Assembly (NCBI RefSeq): GCF_003947435.1
Contig: NZ_RCOS01000175.1
Span: forward strand, 1 to 34,005
From: Candidatus Methanodesulfokora washburnensis
Lineage (GTDB): Archaea > Korarchaeota > Korarchaeia > Korarchaeales > Korarchaeaceae
Length of the DNA: 34,005 bases
Direction of reading: 5' to 3'
The notes under the pieces were generated by a model that was not told the origin of the DNA, searched no databases, and saw only the letters and a list, made by a program, of their open reading frames with translations. Both the position numbers and the translations under genes were made by a program. Positions 1-7,290 of the stretch are shown here, in pieces; position 1 is the first letter of the stretch; each line of letters starts with the position of its first letter.

Positions 1-105
1 GCCTTAACGAGAGGCATGGGATGGGGGAGCTGTGAGCCCCCCGAACCAGCAGATGAGGGGAAAGGCGCAAAGCCTGCTCTAAACGCTGGAAGCTCCCGAC
101 TTTAG
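1..105 (+). CDS. tnpB: TnpB (IS200/IS605 family) C-terminus, partial
   Basis: The open frame enters from the left edge and stops at the TAG at 103-105, giving 34 residues that include GWGSCEPPEPADEG and end LNAGSSRL. This is the typical C-terminal tail of archaeal IS605-type TnpB, the RNA-guided nuclease of these transposons. The stop codon lies in the loop and arm of the right-end hairpin, as is common in this family because the 3' end of tnpB overlaps the guide (omega) RNA. The catalytic RuvC residues and the zinc ribbon would lie outside the window, so activity cannot be judged. Confidence 0.75.
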   Translation, partial: ALTRGMGWGSCEPPEPADEGKGAKPALNAGSSRL

Positions 106-114
106 TCGTGGAGC
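92..114 (+). mobile_element. IS605-type right-end hairpin
   Basis: Arms GCTCC/GGAGC and CGAC/GTCG enclose a TTTA loop with one bulged T. The same hairpin recurs at 20636-20656, 20871-20891 and, in variant form, 29490-29512. In IS200/IS605 elements this is the right end recognised by the TnpA transposase and the 3' part of the omega RNA. Here it ends seven bases before the TATA box of dys. Confidence 0.75.
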
Positions 115-120
115 AGCTCA

Positions 121-128
121 CTTATATA
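121..128 (+). promoter_or_regulatory. TATA box of dys
   Basis: CTTATATA is centred about 26 bp upstream of the ATG at 150, the spacing expected for a leaderless archaeal transcript. This decides the dys start. The upstream BRE position falls in the transposon end. Confidence 0.6.
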
Positions 129-149
129 GGCTGGGCATCTTTACTTCCT

Positions 150-1094
150 ATGGAGTATGTGAGGGATCTTCTCTGGAGACCTGGGTTGACAGTCAAGGAG
201 CTGGTGGAACAATTCTCAACCACAGGATTTCAAAGCATAGAGCTGTACAAGGCAGCTGAGATAATGGTAAAAATGAAGAGAGAAGGAGCCAAGGTTATAT
301 TGAGCTTTACATCAAACATGGGCACTTCAGGTCTCAGGGGTCTTTTTGCCCAGCTGATAAGGGTGAAGATGGTGGACATTGTTGTGACCACAGTTGGTGC
401 GATAGAGGAGGACATAATGAAGGCGATAGGGGAGAAGTTTTACATTCACAGGTTTGATACGGATGACATAAAGCTTCATGAGGACGGAATGAACAGAGTA
501 GGGAACCTCCTCATAAGCAACGACAGTTACGTGAGATTTGAAAACTACATAACACACGTCTTGGATGAGATATTCAGAAAAAGTCCTAGGATATCGGTGT
601 CAAGCCTCCTGAGAGAGATAGGGATTAGGCTGGATGACAGGAACTCATTCCTTTATCAGGCGGCTTTAAGGGGAGTGCCTGTCCTATGTCCTGCCATAAC
701 AGATGGCGCCATGGGTTTCCACCTTTACATGGCAAGGCAGAGAAATCCAGATGCACAAATAGACATAATAGAGGATTTCTCAACCCTTCTATTCTCCCTC
801 AGCCAAGAGGATAAGAAGGGACTAATAGCGCTCGGAGGGGGCGTGTCAAAACATCATGCCATGCTGGCAACACTGCTCAGCGGAGGAGCTGACTATGCTG
901 TTTATATAACCACATCTCATGCATCCTCAGGCAGCATGAGTGGTGCCACAACATCAGAAGCGAAGAGCTGGGGGAAGATAAAGGATGATTCTGATTCTGT
1001 AACGGTGATAGGGGATGCAACAATACTCTTTCCGATAGCTGTATGCTATGCTTTGGATGTATTGAGCAAGGAGGGGATTGTGGAGGGTGTCTGA
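150..1094 (+). CDS. dys: Deoxyhypusine synthase
   Basis: This enzyme transfers the aminobutyl group of spermidine to a lysine of translation factor aIF5A, the first and often only step of hypusine modification in archaea. The protein has 314 residues. It contains GRP-like N-terminal RPGLTVKELVEQF, the NAD-binding stretch SFTSNMGTSGLRG, GGGVSKHH, and EAKSWGKI carrying the expected catalytic lysine (about Lys276). The frame is open further upstream to a GTG at 108 inside the transposon hairpin. The ATG at 150 is preferred because family members begin close to this point and the TATA box lies 26 bp upstream. It shares the junction TGATG with the following decarboxylase, so the two are probably co-transcribed and both serve polyamine and hypusine metabolism. 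Confidence 0.93.
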   Translation: MEYVRDLLWRPGLTVKELVEQFSTTGFQSIELYKAAEIMVKMKREGAKVILSFTSNMGTSGLRGLFAQLIRVKMVDIVVTTVGAIEEDIMKAIGEKFYIHRFDTDDIKLHEDGMNRVGNLLISNDSYVRFENYITHVLDEIFRKSPRISVSSLLREIGIRLDDRNSFLYQAALRGVPVLCPAITDGAMGFHLYMARQRNPDAQIDIIEDFSTLLFSLSQEDKKGLIALGGGVSKHHAMLATLLSGGADYAVYITTSHASSGSMSGATTSEAKSWGKIKDDSDSVTVIGDATILFPIAVCYALDVLSKEGIVEGV

Positions 1095-2128
1095 TGGCTA
1101 GATTCCTGATGAGCAGAAGGAAAGTGCTAGAGCAGTATGAGATCATAAGGAGAATGGTTGATATTCTAGCATATAACTATAAAACAAACCCCATCGTCTG
1201 GAGCATACTGAGGGAGACTGATTCTCTGGTGGCTATAAGCTCCATCGGATCTCTTAAAGGTGATTATGACAGAGTTGTATACTTTCTGCAAGGAGAGAAA
1301 AAGGAAGAAGTTGATAGGATACTTGAATCTGGTGTCAGGAGGTTTGTAGTCGACAATATACCTGAGCTCAGGAGATTTCTTAATATAGTGGAGGAGAGAA
1401 AAGATAAGATAGATCTTTTTGTCAGAATTAAAATGAAAGAACACACTGTGTATACGGGAAAATACTTTGTCTATGGGATAGATTGGAAGAAGCTCAATGA
1501 GATTCTTCCAGAGCTAAGGAAAAATAAAAATATAGAGAATCTTGGAATTCACTTTCACAGAAAAACCCAGAATGTTGGTGAATGGGACTTGATTAAGGAT
1601 TTTTCTGATGCTGTGGACAGAAAATTGTTTGATATAATAGATATAGTGAACATAGGGGGAGGTATACCCGTTGAGTACAGAAACTCAAGCCCAAAAATAG
1701 ACTTAATACTCTCAAAGATAAGGGAATTCAAGGAATTTCTAGGGGAAATAAAATTAATGGCAGAGCCCGGCAGGTTTATAGCAGGCCCAAGTGTTGTGCT
1801 CGAAGCTGAAGTAGTGAACGTTTACGATGATACAGCAGTGCTGGATTGCTCTATATTCAATGCTTACATAGACACCTACCTGCTGAACATAAGGCTGCCC
1901 GTGCTCGGAGAGAAGGAGAATGGAATAAGATATACGCTGAAAGGAAGATCACCGGACTCCTTGGATATATTCAGATACTCGGTCTATTTGGACAGAGAGT
2001 TAAGAATAGGGGACAAAATATACTTTCTCAATGCAGGAGCTTACAATTTTCACACAGAGTTCAATGATATGCCCAAAATAGAGACCGTAATAGTGGATGA
2101 CTTTAGATCAATTGGTATAGATTTATAG
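1094..2128 (+). CDS. Fold-III PLP-dependent amino-acid decarboxylase (ornithine/diaminopimelate decarboxylase family)
   Basis: This 344-residue protein belongs to the alanine-racemase-fold decarboxylases. AYNYKTNP carries the predicted Schiff-base lysine (Lys30), IGGGIP is the phosphate-binding loop, and AEPGRFIAGP and NAGAYNFHTEFND are the usual C-terminal signatures. The ATG overlaps the dys stop (TGATG), which fixes the start; the frame extends upstream to 1043 but that part is inside dys. Its position suggests it makes putrescine or another polyamine precursor for the spermidine used by Dys. One oddity is that the family's conserved Cys-Asp-Ser motif reads SPDSLD, so the active-site cysteine contributed by the partner subunit appears to be proline. 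Substrate (ornithine, arginine, lysine, carboxynorspermidine) cannot be decided from sequence. Confidence 0.8.
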   Translation: MARFLMSRRKVLEQYEIIRRMVDILAYNYKTNPIVWSILRETDSLVAISSIGSLKGDYDRVVYFLQGEKKEEVDRILESGVRRFVVDNIPELRRFLNIVEERKDKIDLFVRIKMKEHTVYTGKYFVYGIDWKKLNEILPELRKNKNIENLGIHFHRKTQNVGEWDLIKDFSDAVDRKLFDIIDIVNIGGGIPVEYRNSSPKIDLILSKIREFKEFLGEIKLMAEPGRFIAGPSVVLEAEVVNVYDDTAVLDCSIFNAYIDTYLLNIRLPVLGEKENGIRYTLKGRSPDSLDIFRYSVYLDRELRIGDKIYFLNAGAYNFHTEFNDMPKIETVIVDDFRSIGIDL

Positions 2129-2138
2129 AATATACTTC

Positions 2139-2173
2139 CTCGTTCCACTACAGTGGAACGGTTCCGGAACGAG
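2139..2173. promoter_or_regulatory. Operator-like array of GTTCC/GGAAC inverted half-sites
   Basis: A 20-bp dyad at 2141-2160 has nine paired positions around a two-base centre, and is followed at once by the perfect 10-bp palindrome GTTCCGGAAC at 2161-2170. The outermost CTCGTTCC (2139-2146) also pairs with GGAACGAG (2166-2173). The array ends two bases before the TATA box of the next gene. This suggests a repressor or activator site rather than a terminator, since no T-run follows. Confidence 0.6.
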
Positions 2174-2175
2174 CC

Positions 2176-2185
2176 CTTATATAAA
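2176..2185 (+). promoter_or_regulatory. TATA box of the secreted-protein gene
   Basis: CTTATATAAA predicts transcription from about 2206, giving a very short leader or none before the start codons at 2210 or 2216. Confidence 0.55.
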
Positions 2186-2215
2186 TGAAACAGCTTAAGT
2201 AGCGTGGTGATGCAG

Positions 2216-3094
2216 ATGAGGTTGCAAAAGAGGTTTGTTCTTGCGGGCTTCATGGTGCTGCTAATAGCATACATACCGTCATTCTCGGCTGCATCTGACA
2301 GCTGCTCTACAGCCCAAGCACTAATAAGCAACTACCATACTGCTAGAAATCAGCTTCTCCTCATGTTCTCATCAATAAACCTAACAGCTCCTGCTATCTC
2401 AGCAAATGCCACAAACACCTCTGCTTTTGCTCCATATACACTCTTCTCTCTCATTAACAGATCTATAAGCGAGGGAGATTATCTGATATCAAAAGCCCAA
2501 GACGCCTTGGCAGCAGGAAACTGTGTGGAAGCATCAAGACTTGCAATAGAGGCAATAAACAAGCTTACATCAGCATTTGTTCATACAGCAATTCTTGTTA
2601 AGTGGTCATCGAACACGACGAATTACACTGCTCCCGGTCTCTATGCTGCTTACCTTAGGCATATGGTGATGATGGCTAGGTTAAATGCTTCTATAATGGC
2701 ATGCGAAAAAGCTGGAGTAAATGTATCAGCAGTTAAAGCTCTGTTGCTGAACATATCCTCTCAGCTGAACTTAAGCCTGTTGAGCGGAAAACCAAGTGAT
2801 GTGGCACACAAGCTCAACAATATAGTTAAAGAATTAAGAGAAGCAGTCAAGGAGCTGAAGAAGTGCGTGAATGAGTTCAGGAGGGAGAGGATAAAGGAGA
2901 GAATAAAGGAGAAACTGAGGGAGAGAATTCATGCGGGCAATGAAACATGGATTCCACCAGGACAGCAGAAGAAAGGTAACCAGACATTCGTACCGCCCGG
3001 ATGGCAAGGAGGTTCTGGAGGAAATGCATCAGGAGGCAGCAGTCAGATGCCTCCTGGACATGGTAAGGGAGGTCATGGATCTGGGCACGGTTGA
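2216..3094 (+). CDS. Secreted, sequon-rich protein with helical core and Gly/His tail
   Basis: I do not recognise the family. The protein (292 residues) begins with a signal peptide (RKR-type basic start, then a hydrophobic core ending near SFSAA). A long helical region follows, with many N-x-S/T sequons (for example NATNTS, NTTNYT, LNAS, NVS, LNIS, NETW, NQTF), suggesting a heavily glycosylated extracellular protein. A charged coiled-coil-like stretch (RRERIKERIKEKLRERI) leads into two related motifs, NETWIPPG and NQTFVPPG, and a tail PPGHGKGGHGSGHG that could bind metal. Four cysteines are spread over the molecule. GTG 2204 and ATG 2210 are alternative starts; ATG 2216 has GGTGA five bases upstream. 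The neighbouring membrane regulator and the dyad array suggest controlled expression. Confidence 0.7.
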   Translation: MRLQKRFVLAGFMVLLIAYIPSFSAASDSCSTAQALISNYHTARNQLLLMFSSINLTAPAISANATNTSAFAPYTLFSLINRSISEGDYLISKAQDALAAGNCVEASRLAIEAINKLTSAFVHTAILVKWSSNTTNYTAPGLYAAYLRHMVMMARLNASIMACEKAGVNVSAVKALLLNISSQLNLSLLSGKPSDVAHKLNNIVKELREAVKELKKCVNEFRRERIKERIKEKLRERIHAGNETWIPPGQQKKGNQTFVPPGWQGGSGGNASGGSSQMPPGHGKGGHGSGHG

Positions 3095-3101
3095 TCAGAA
3101 T

Positions 3102-3134
3102 CTTTATTAATCCCCCTTCTTTCTTTTTCTTTTG
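3102..3134 (+). promoter_or_regulatory. Inter-gene T-rich tract with possible TATA box
   Basis: CTTTATTAA at 3102-3110 could be a TATA box for the regulator gene, and the following CT-rich run ending TTTTTCTTTTG resembles an archaeal oligo-T terminator of the upstream gene. Either or both readings are possible. Confidence 0.35.
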
Positions 3135-3148
3135 TTAGAGGTGAAAGG

Positions 3149-4006
3149 ATGAGACGCTTAATTCTCCTTCTCTGCTTTCTTATCATAATAATTCCTCAGG
3201 TAGCTAGGGCTGAACACGGGAGAGAGCTGAATGTAACCCTTTTTTCCGATGGCTGGGCGCATGTGGAGATAACAGAAAGAGTAAGTAGCCAAGAGAAAAA
3301 CCTAACACTTGCTCTTCCAGTAGACAACTATGAGTATTTAATGGTTATAAATGAAAATAATATTATATTGAATTATACAGCCATAAATAAAGATATCTTC
3401 ATTGATCTTGAGAACTCTAGCAGAATCACTGTGATCTTTCAAACTCCGGCACTCACATCAAAGAAAGGAGCCATATGGAATTTCTCCATAAATTATGATG
3501 CTGACACCACTTATGTTACCTTGCCACCTGGATCCGTAATGGTAGGAGTATCAGAGACGCCGGATAAAGTGGTGAAGATAGGAGACTCTCTGAGCCTAAC
3601 TTTCAGCAAAGGGAACGTATGGATATGCTACATGCCAATAATGCCAAGCAATCTATCTCAAAGCAGTCCAGCTCAACCAAGTAAACCAAGTGCTCAGGAG
3701 GGAAAAACGGGCACAGCTTTAACATTTAATTTCATATACATTCTCATACCAGTAATCATTGCTTTAGCAGCTCTTCTCTTGTATCAGAGGGGGAAAAGGA
3801 AAAGCGGATCGGATCAGCTGGATTCGGATGAGAAAGCAATATTAGACGAACTTATGAGAAGAGGAGGATCCATGTACCAATCCGAATTGGTAAAAGTGCT
3901 TGGACTTCCTAAAACCACTGTATGGAGAAAGATAAATAGGTTAAGCGAGAAAGGTTTAATAAAAGTGGAGAAGAGTGAGAAGGGAAATATAATCCACCTT
4001 AAGTAG
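3149..4006 (+). CDS. Membrane-anchored winged-helix transcriptional regulator
   Basis: The 285-residue protein has a signal peptide (about 1-21), an extracellular mostly beta domain with several sequons (about 22-165), a Pro/Ser/Gln linker, one transmembrane helix (about 194-212, FIYILIPVIIALAALLLY), a short basic stop-transfer segment and a cytoplasmic winged helix (about 225-285). The helix-turn-helix reads SELVKVLGLPKTTVWRKINR, followed by the wing LIKVEKSEKGNIIHLK. Such one-component membrane regulators are known in archaea. This one probably senses an extracellular signal and binds DNA directly. GAGGTGAAAGG just before the ATG is a strong ribosome-binding site. It lies 54 bp downstream of the secreted protein, so that protein or its ligand is a plausible input. 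Target site is unknown; the GTTCC dyads are the first candidate. Confidence 0.8.
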   Translation: MRRLILLLCFLIIIIPQVARAEHGRELNVTLFSDGWAHVEITERVSSQEKNLTLALPVDNYEYLMVINENNIILNYTAINKDIFIDLENSSRITVIFQTPALTSKKGAIWNFSINYDADTTYVTLPPGSVMVGVSETPDKVVKIGDSLSLTFSKGNVWICYMPIMPSNLSQSSPAQPSKPSAQEGKTGTALTFNFIYILIPVIIALAALLLYQRGKRKSGSDQLDSDEKAILDELMRRGGSMYQSELVKVLGLPKTTVWRKINRLSEKGLIKVEKSEKGNIIHLK

Positions 4007-4169
4007 AATCTAGAGAAAAGGGCATTTTAAAATTTAAGATCTAAGCAGAAGGCATTATAAATTGCCCGATAAGAGCTGATTAGAAATTTTTAAAAATAGG
4101 AATTTCCTGCAATAGCAGGAGAATTATAGCTTTTATTGTAAATGTTCTACCGGTCATAGGTGATAAAAA

Positions 4170-4367
4170 TTGCCTGTATTTATCGTGAAAAACGGCAGGA
4201 TAGTTGTAGAAGGAGAGGTTTTAAGGAAGTTGGGTCTTAAAGATGGGGATATGGTGATAATAAACGATTTTATCACGGTTAAAAGAGGAAACATGAGGTT
4301 CAAGCTTGGATTTGATGCATCAATGGAGGAGATAGATGAACTGATAGCAGCAGGGGCGAGAGCTTGA
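4170..4367 (+). CDS. vapB: VapB-type antitoxin, AbrB-like
   Basis: This 65-residue protein has a SpoVT/AbrB-like swapped-hairpin sequence (VKNGRIVVEGEVLRKLGLKDGDMVIIND) and a C-terminal helix that would bind the toxin. The start is TTG with GGTGA six bases upstream. It overlaps the PIN toxin gene through TTGA, the standard tight vapBC arrangement, so it should neutralise VapC and repress the pair's own promoter. Confidence 0.75.
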   Translation: MPVFIVKNGRIVVEGEVLRKLGLKDGDMVIINDFITVKRGNMRFKLGFDASMEEIDELIAAGARA

Positions 4368-4756
4368 GGGCAGTGGTAGACACTAATGCACTTATATACT
4401 ACATCTTTGAGGATCAGAAGAGGCATAAAGCTGCCAGAAAGGTGCTTAATTCATTATCCACATGGCTAATTCCGGATATAGTTGTTCATGAGCTTGTCTG
4501 GTTCTTAAGGGGATCCGGTATTGAGGATAAGACAGCTTTCTCAATAATATCGGAGATATTAGCAGATAAGAGGGCAGAGTTGCTCCATATGAGGAAGGAG
4601 GATTATCTTGAAGCTATTATAGGCGGTATAAAGGATTTCGAAGACAGAGCTGTACTTACTGTGGCATATAATGAGGGAACTTTGGTATCCTTCGATGAAA
4701 ATTTGAGGGAAGAGGCATCTAAACTAGGAATTCGACTTCTTCCAGAGGAGATTTGA
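4364..4756 (+). CDS. vapC: VapC-type PIN-domain ribonuclease toxin
   Basis: A complete 130-residue PIN domain. Acidic metal-binding residues are in VVDTNALIYY (Asp6), DIVVHELVW (Glu), FEDRAVLTVA (Asp) and SFDENL (Asp). The family cleaves RNA with Mg2+ or Mn2+ and is held inactive by VapB. The start is TTG overlapping the vapB stop. Its last 33 bases overlap the end of the convergent dsbB gene. Confidence 0.85.
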   Translation: MRAVVDTNALIYYIFEDQKRHKAARKVLNSLSTWLIPDIVVHELVWFLRGSGIEDKTAFSIISEILADKRAELLHMRKEDYLEAIIGGIKDFEDRAVLTVAYNEGTLVSFDENLREEASKLGIRLLPEEI

Positions 4757-5113
4757 GGCTATAAGCGATAAAACTCCGCCAAAAAGAGCAAGAGCAGATA
4801 AATTTCTCCCTATCTCGGCACTTAAGCCTATGGGACAGGATTCTATGCATGGATTTGGAAGAATGCCCAGATATCCTAGGACCCCCCAAATGGACACAGC
4901 TGTTATAATCACTGATACTGCAGCTATTATAGGCAAAATGCTCCTTTTTATCAAGGAAAGAGGATAAATCAATGCAAGCAACAAGTAAGAGTACCTAAGA
5001 ATAATACATTCCAAACACGGGGGTATGCCAAGGAAGTACTGGACATAAAAACTGAGAAACACACCAGATGCTGAGATAGCAGTCATCACATATGTGATAA
5101 ATTTTCTGTGCAT
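4724..5113 (-). CDS. dsbB: DsbB-like disulfide bond formation protein
   Basis: The 129-residue membrane protein has four predicted transmembrane helices. PCLEC (Cys33, Cys36) lies at the first extracytoplasmic loop next to a membrane segment, and CIESC (Cys89, Cys93) in the second loop, the two cysteine pairs of DsbB. The family passes electrons from a thiol oxidase to quinone. The PDO at 24906-25607 is a possible intracellular partner of disulfide metabolism, although these proteins act on different sides of the membrane. An ATG start is used; AT-rich DNA upstream (around 5140) may carry the promoter. The gene runs convergently into vapC with a 33-bp overlap. Confidence 0.85.
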   Translation of the reverse strand: MHRKFITYVMTAISASGVFLSFYVQYFLGIPPCLECIILRYSYLLLALIYPLSLIKRSILPIIAAVSVIITAVSIWGVLGYLGILPNPCIESCPIGLSAEIGRNLSALALFGGVLSLIASNLLWKKSNS

Positions 5114-5225
5114 ATGCTCTTTATCTCTTCTCGTTAAAAATTTTTCTGTCGGATTTAAGTTAACTTCTCAAAATCTTCTGCATAATTTGTGCTCATATTT
5201 CCTCTGAAGCAGTTCATCTCTGATA

Positions 5226-5673
5226 TCAAGTCCTCAGTTTGGTCTTTCTAAGTCTTACAACACTAAGTCCTCTGTTCCTTCCGAACTTCATCAGGTTTCT
5301 ATCCGATGTCGCAAGAGTTGCTCTTGTTCTCCTCCAGATAGCCGCTATCATTGCATCATAAAGGCAAAGATTTTCCTGATCCAAGAAGAACTGAGGATGC
5401 TCCGAGACTAAAATTAAGGCTTCAATTAGGTCATCTAATAGAAGTGGTACTATTTCAATGTTTTTGCAGAAGGAAGGGCCCTGATAAAGCTAGCATATTT
5501 CTTGAGCTCCTCTTCACCTTTTGCCTCAAAGATAGAATAAGCAGCCTCCATAAGGCAGATATCGGGCAATAGAGTTTGTTCTCGCTTCTGAGTTCTAGAA
5601 CATGCTTTCTGTATGCTGAATCCCTGAAATAGAGTGCCCATATACAGACAGTATCGCAAAGCACAGCGTCCAT
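5226..5673 (-). pseudogene. Frameshifted VapC-type PIN-domain toxin
   Basis: Three consecutive reading frames on the minus strand together give one PIN protein. The first (from ATG at 5673) reads MDAVLCDTVCIWALYFRDSA, the second continues PDICLMEAAYSIFEAKGEEE, and the third runs 76 codons with LYDAMIAA and LATSDRNLMKFG to TGA at 5226-5228. Both shifts can be repaired by adding one base at a short homopolymer (CCC near 5565 and AAA near 5454). It is therefore either a decaying toxin gene or a sequencing artefact. It is divergent from the AbrB gene at 5718 with 44 bp between. Confidence 0.7.
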
Positions 5674-5717
5674 GATAACCTTTATAACTCCAACAAACAT
5701 ATTTTATAAGGATTATC

Positions 5718-5960
5718 ATGCATGGGATAACTAAAGTCCACAAGGGTGGTGTAATTAAACTTCCTGCGTGGATTAAGCATGAAATGGGATTAAAGGAAGG
5801 TGATATACTCTTAGTGGATGTTCAAGATGGGAAGATAGTGCTCACTCCTCAGGAAATCGTGGATCCCATAGAGAAACTTTCATCAGAGCTGGGTGATATA
5901 GAGGAAGATGAGGTCTTCGAACGTGGCATTAAGAAAGCAAGGATTTCTTGGAGACTCTGA
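5718..5960 (+). CDS. AbrB/SpoVT-domain protein, probable VapB antitoxin
   Basis: This 80-residue protein begins GITKVHKGGVIKLPAWIKHE and continues GLKEGDILLVDVQDGKIVL, the classic AbrB DNA-binding fold. The C-terminal helix (IEKLSSELGDIEEDEVFERG) would be the toxin-binding tail. The start is ATG just after an AT-rich segment. Intact while its divergent toxin partner is frameshifted, it may be an orphan antitoxin or a general AbrB-type regulator. Confidence 0.75.
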   Translation: MHGITKVHKGGVIKLPAWIKHEMGLKEGDILLVDVQDGKIVLTPQEIVDPIEKLSSELGDIEEDEVFERGIKKARISWRL

Positions 5961-5962
5961 CG

Positions 5963-6025
5963 TTTGGTATATGCCACATTTACAGGTTAATACAAGCAGT
6001 AAAAGGCTTATTTGGTATATCCCAC
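5963..6025. repeat. Two 15-bp direct repeats TTTGGTATAT(G/C)CCAC
   Basis: Copies at 5963-5977 and 6011-6025 differ at one base and start 48 bp apart. They fill the gap between the convergent abrB and M20 genes. Function is unknown; a protein-binding pair or chance A/T-rich similarity are both possible. Confidence 0.4.
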
Positions 6026-6057
6026 CAGATTCATAGTAAAAATGTTACCTGCATCAT

Positions 6058-7179
6058 TTAAGCCGTTCTTTCTGTTGTCTCTTCATTAAAGATGTTTTCT
6101 GCTAGGCTGAGATAACCATTTACAGCTCTTCTTACATCATCTACGCTTACATTTTCATTTGGTTTATGTGCCAGTCTATCATCTCCCGGCCCATATCCTA
6201 TTGTTGGTATTCCTGCAATCCCTGCGGTATACGATCCATCCGTTCCAAATCTCCACACAATTTTCTTTGCTTGAGGCAGAACTCTCACTGCCCTATCAGA
6301 GAGCACTCCCTCATATATCCAAGATGGAAAAAGTGCCAGAACTTCCTCCTCATATCCTGTGTAGCATTTTATCTTTCTTTTAGCGATCTGAGCTGAAACC
6401 TTGTCTGAGCCAATTCTTCCCAGGATCTCCTCTATGTTTTCTCCAAGGACAAATCTCAGATCAAGTAGTGCAGTGCACTCCTCAGGTATCACTGGAATTA
6501 TGCCAGGTTTGCAGTTTATGCTCACAGGAGCAATAGTTCCTCTTCCCAGAAGAGGATGATATCTGAGATCCAGCTGTCTTATCTTGCTGATGGCATCGAT
6601 AATGTTAAAGAGTGCATTTTCTCCTTCCTCAGGCATGCTTGAATGACACGATAACCCTGCAGCTTTCAACAATATTTCAGCCCTCCCTCTATGACCAATA
6701 GCCACATTAAGGTTTGTGGGTTCTCCCAAAATAACTACATCAGGTTTTATGCCCTCTTTCTCGATTACATATCTTATGCCAAAACCCTCCTGATCCTCCT
6801 CATGGACCACAAATGCAAAGTAGATGTCATCCTCAAGCTCCCTCATTCTGCCTGCTGCTGATATCATAGCAGCTATTGAGGCCTTCATATCAACAGAACC
6901 TCTTCCATACAGCCTTCCATCTATTATCTCGCCTGAATACGGGTGTACTCTCCAGTTCTCAATATTTCCCTCAGGAACATGATCCATGTGACCCTCAAAC
7001 ATTATCTTTCTCCTTCCTCCACCTTTAACCTCAGCTATAACATTCCCCAATCTGTCCACTCTCACGGAGTCAACACCGACATCCTCCATCTTTTCTCTTA
7101 TTACTCCAGCTATCTCCTTTTCCTCTCCTGAAAGGCTTCTTGTCCTAACTAGCTCAATGAGGATTTTAACTTCATCCAT
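6058..7179 (-). CDS. M20-family metallohydrolase (ArgE/DapE/YgeY-like)
   Basis: A 373-residue zinc-dependent amidohydrolase. FEGHMDHVPEG carries the first metal-binding histidine, YGRGSVDMK the bridging aspartate, VVHEEDQEG the catalytic and metal-binding glutamates, and LAHKPNENVSV the late histidine region. A dimerisation domain sits in the middle (about 175-290). Such enzymes deacylate N-acyl amino acids or cleave dipeptides, and include acetylornithine deacetylase and LysW-amino-acid hydrolases. The substrate is undecided. TTAAAG on the minus strand at about 7202-7209 lies 26 bp upstream of the ATG, so the transcript is probably leaderless. Confidence 0.85.
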   Translation of the reverse strand: MDEVKILIELVRTRSLSGEEKEIAGVIREKMEDVGVDSVRVDRLGNVIAEVKGGGRRKIMFEGHMDHVPEGNIENWRVHPYSGEIIDGRLYGRGSVDMKASIAAMISAAGRMRELEDDIYFAFVVHEEDQEGFGIRYVIEKEGIKPDVVILGEPTNLNVAIGHRGRAEILLKAAGLSCHSSMPEEGENALFNIIDAISKIRQLDLRYHPLLGRGTIAPVSINCKPGIIPVIPEECTALLDLRFVLGENIEEILGRIGSDKVSAQIAKRKIKCYTGYEEEVLALFPSWIYEGVLSDRAVRVLPQAKKIVWRFGTDGSYTAGIAGIPTIGYGPGDDRLAHKPNENVSVDDVRRAVNGYLSLAENIFNEETTERTA

Positions 7180-7290
7180 CTCGAGCTACTTAATGGTTTC
7201 ACTTTAATACTTTCTCCACACTCAAACACTAGCTTTCTGACACTACAAAATTCATCAAAAGTTTTTAAACTTCATTAGATATGCTTTCCT

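Noticed and set aside
108-149. N-terminal extension of deoxyhypusine synthase from the GTG at 108
   Set aside because: The GTG lies inside the transposon end hairpin and the TATA box at 121 would be within the coding region. The ATG at 150 fits promoter spacing and the family's usual N-terminus.
5351-5572. 73-codon plus-strand frame
   Set aside because: It is antisense to the PIN-domain pseudogene, which accounts for the sequence better.
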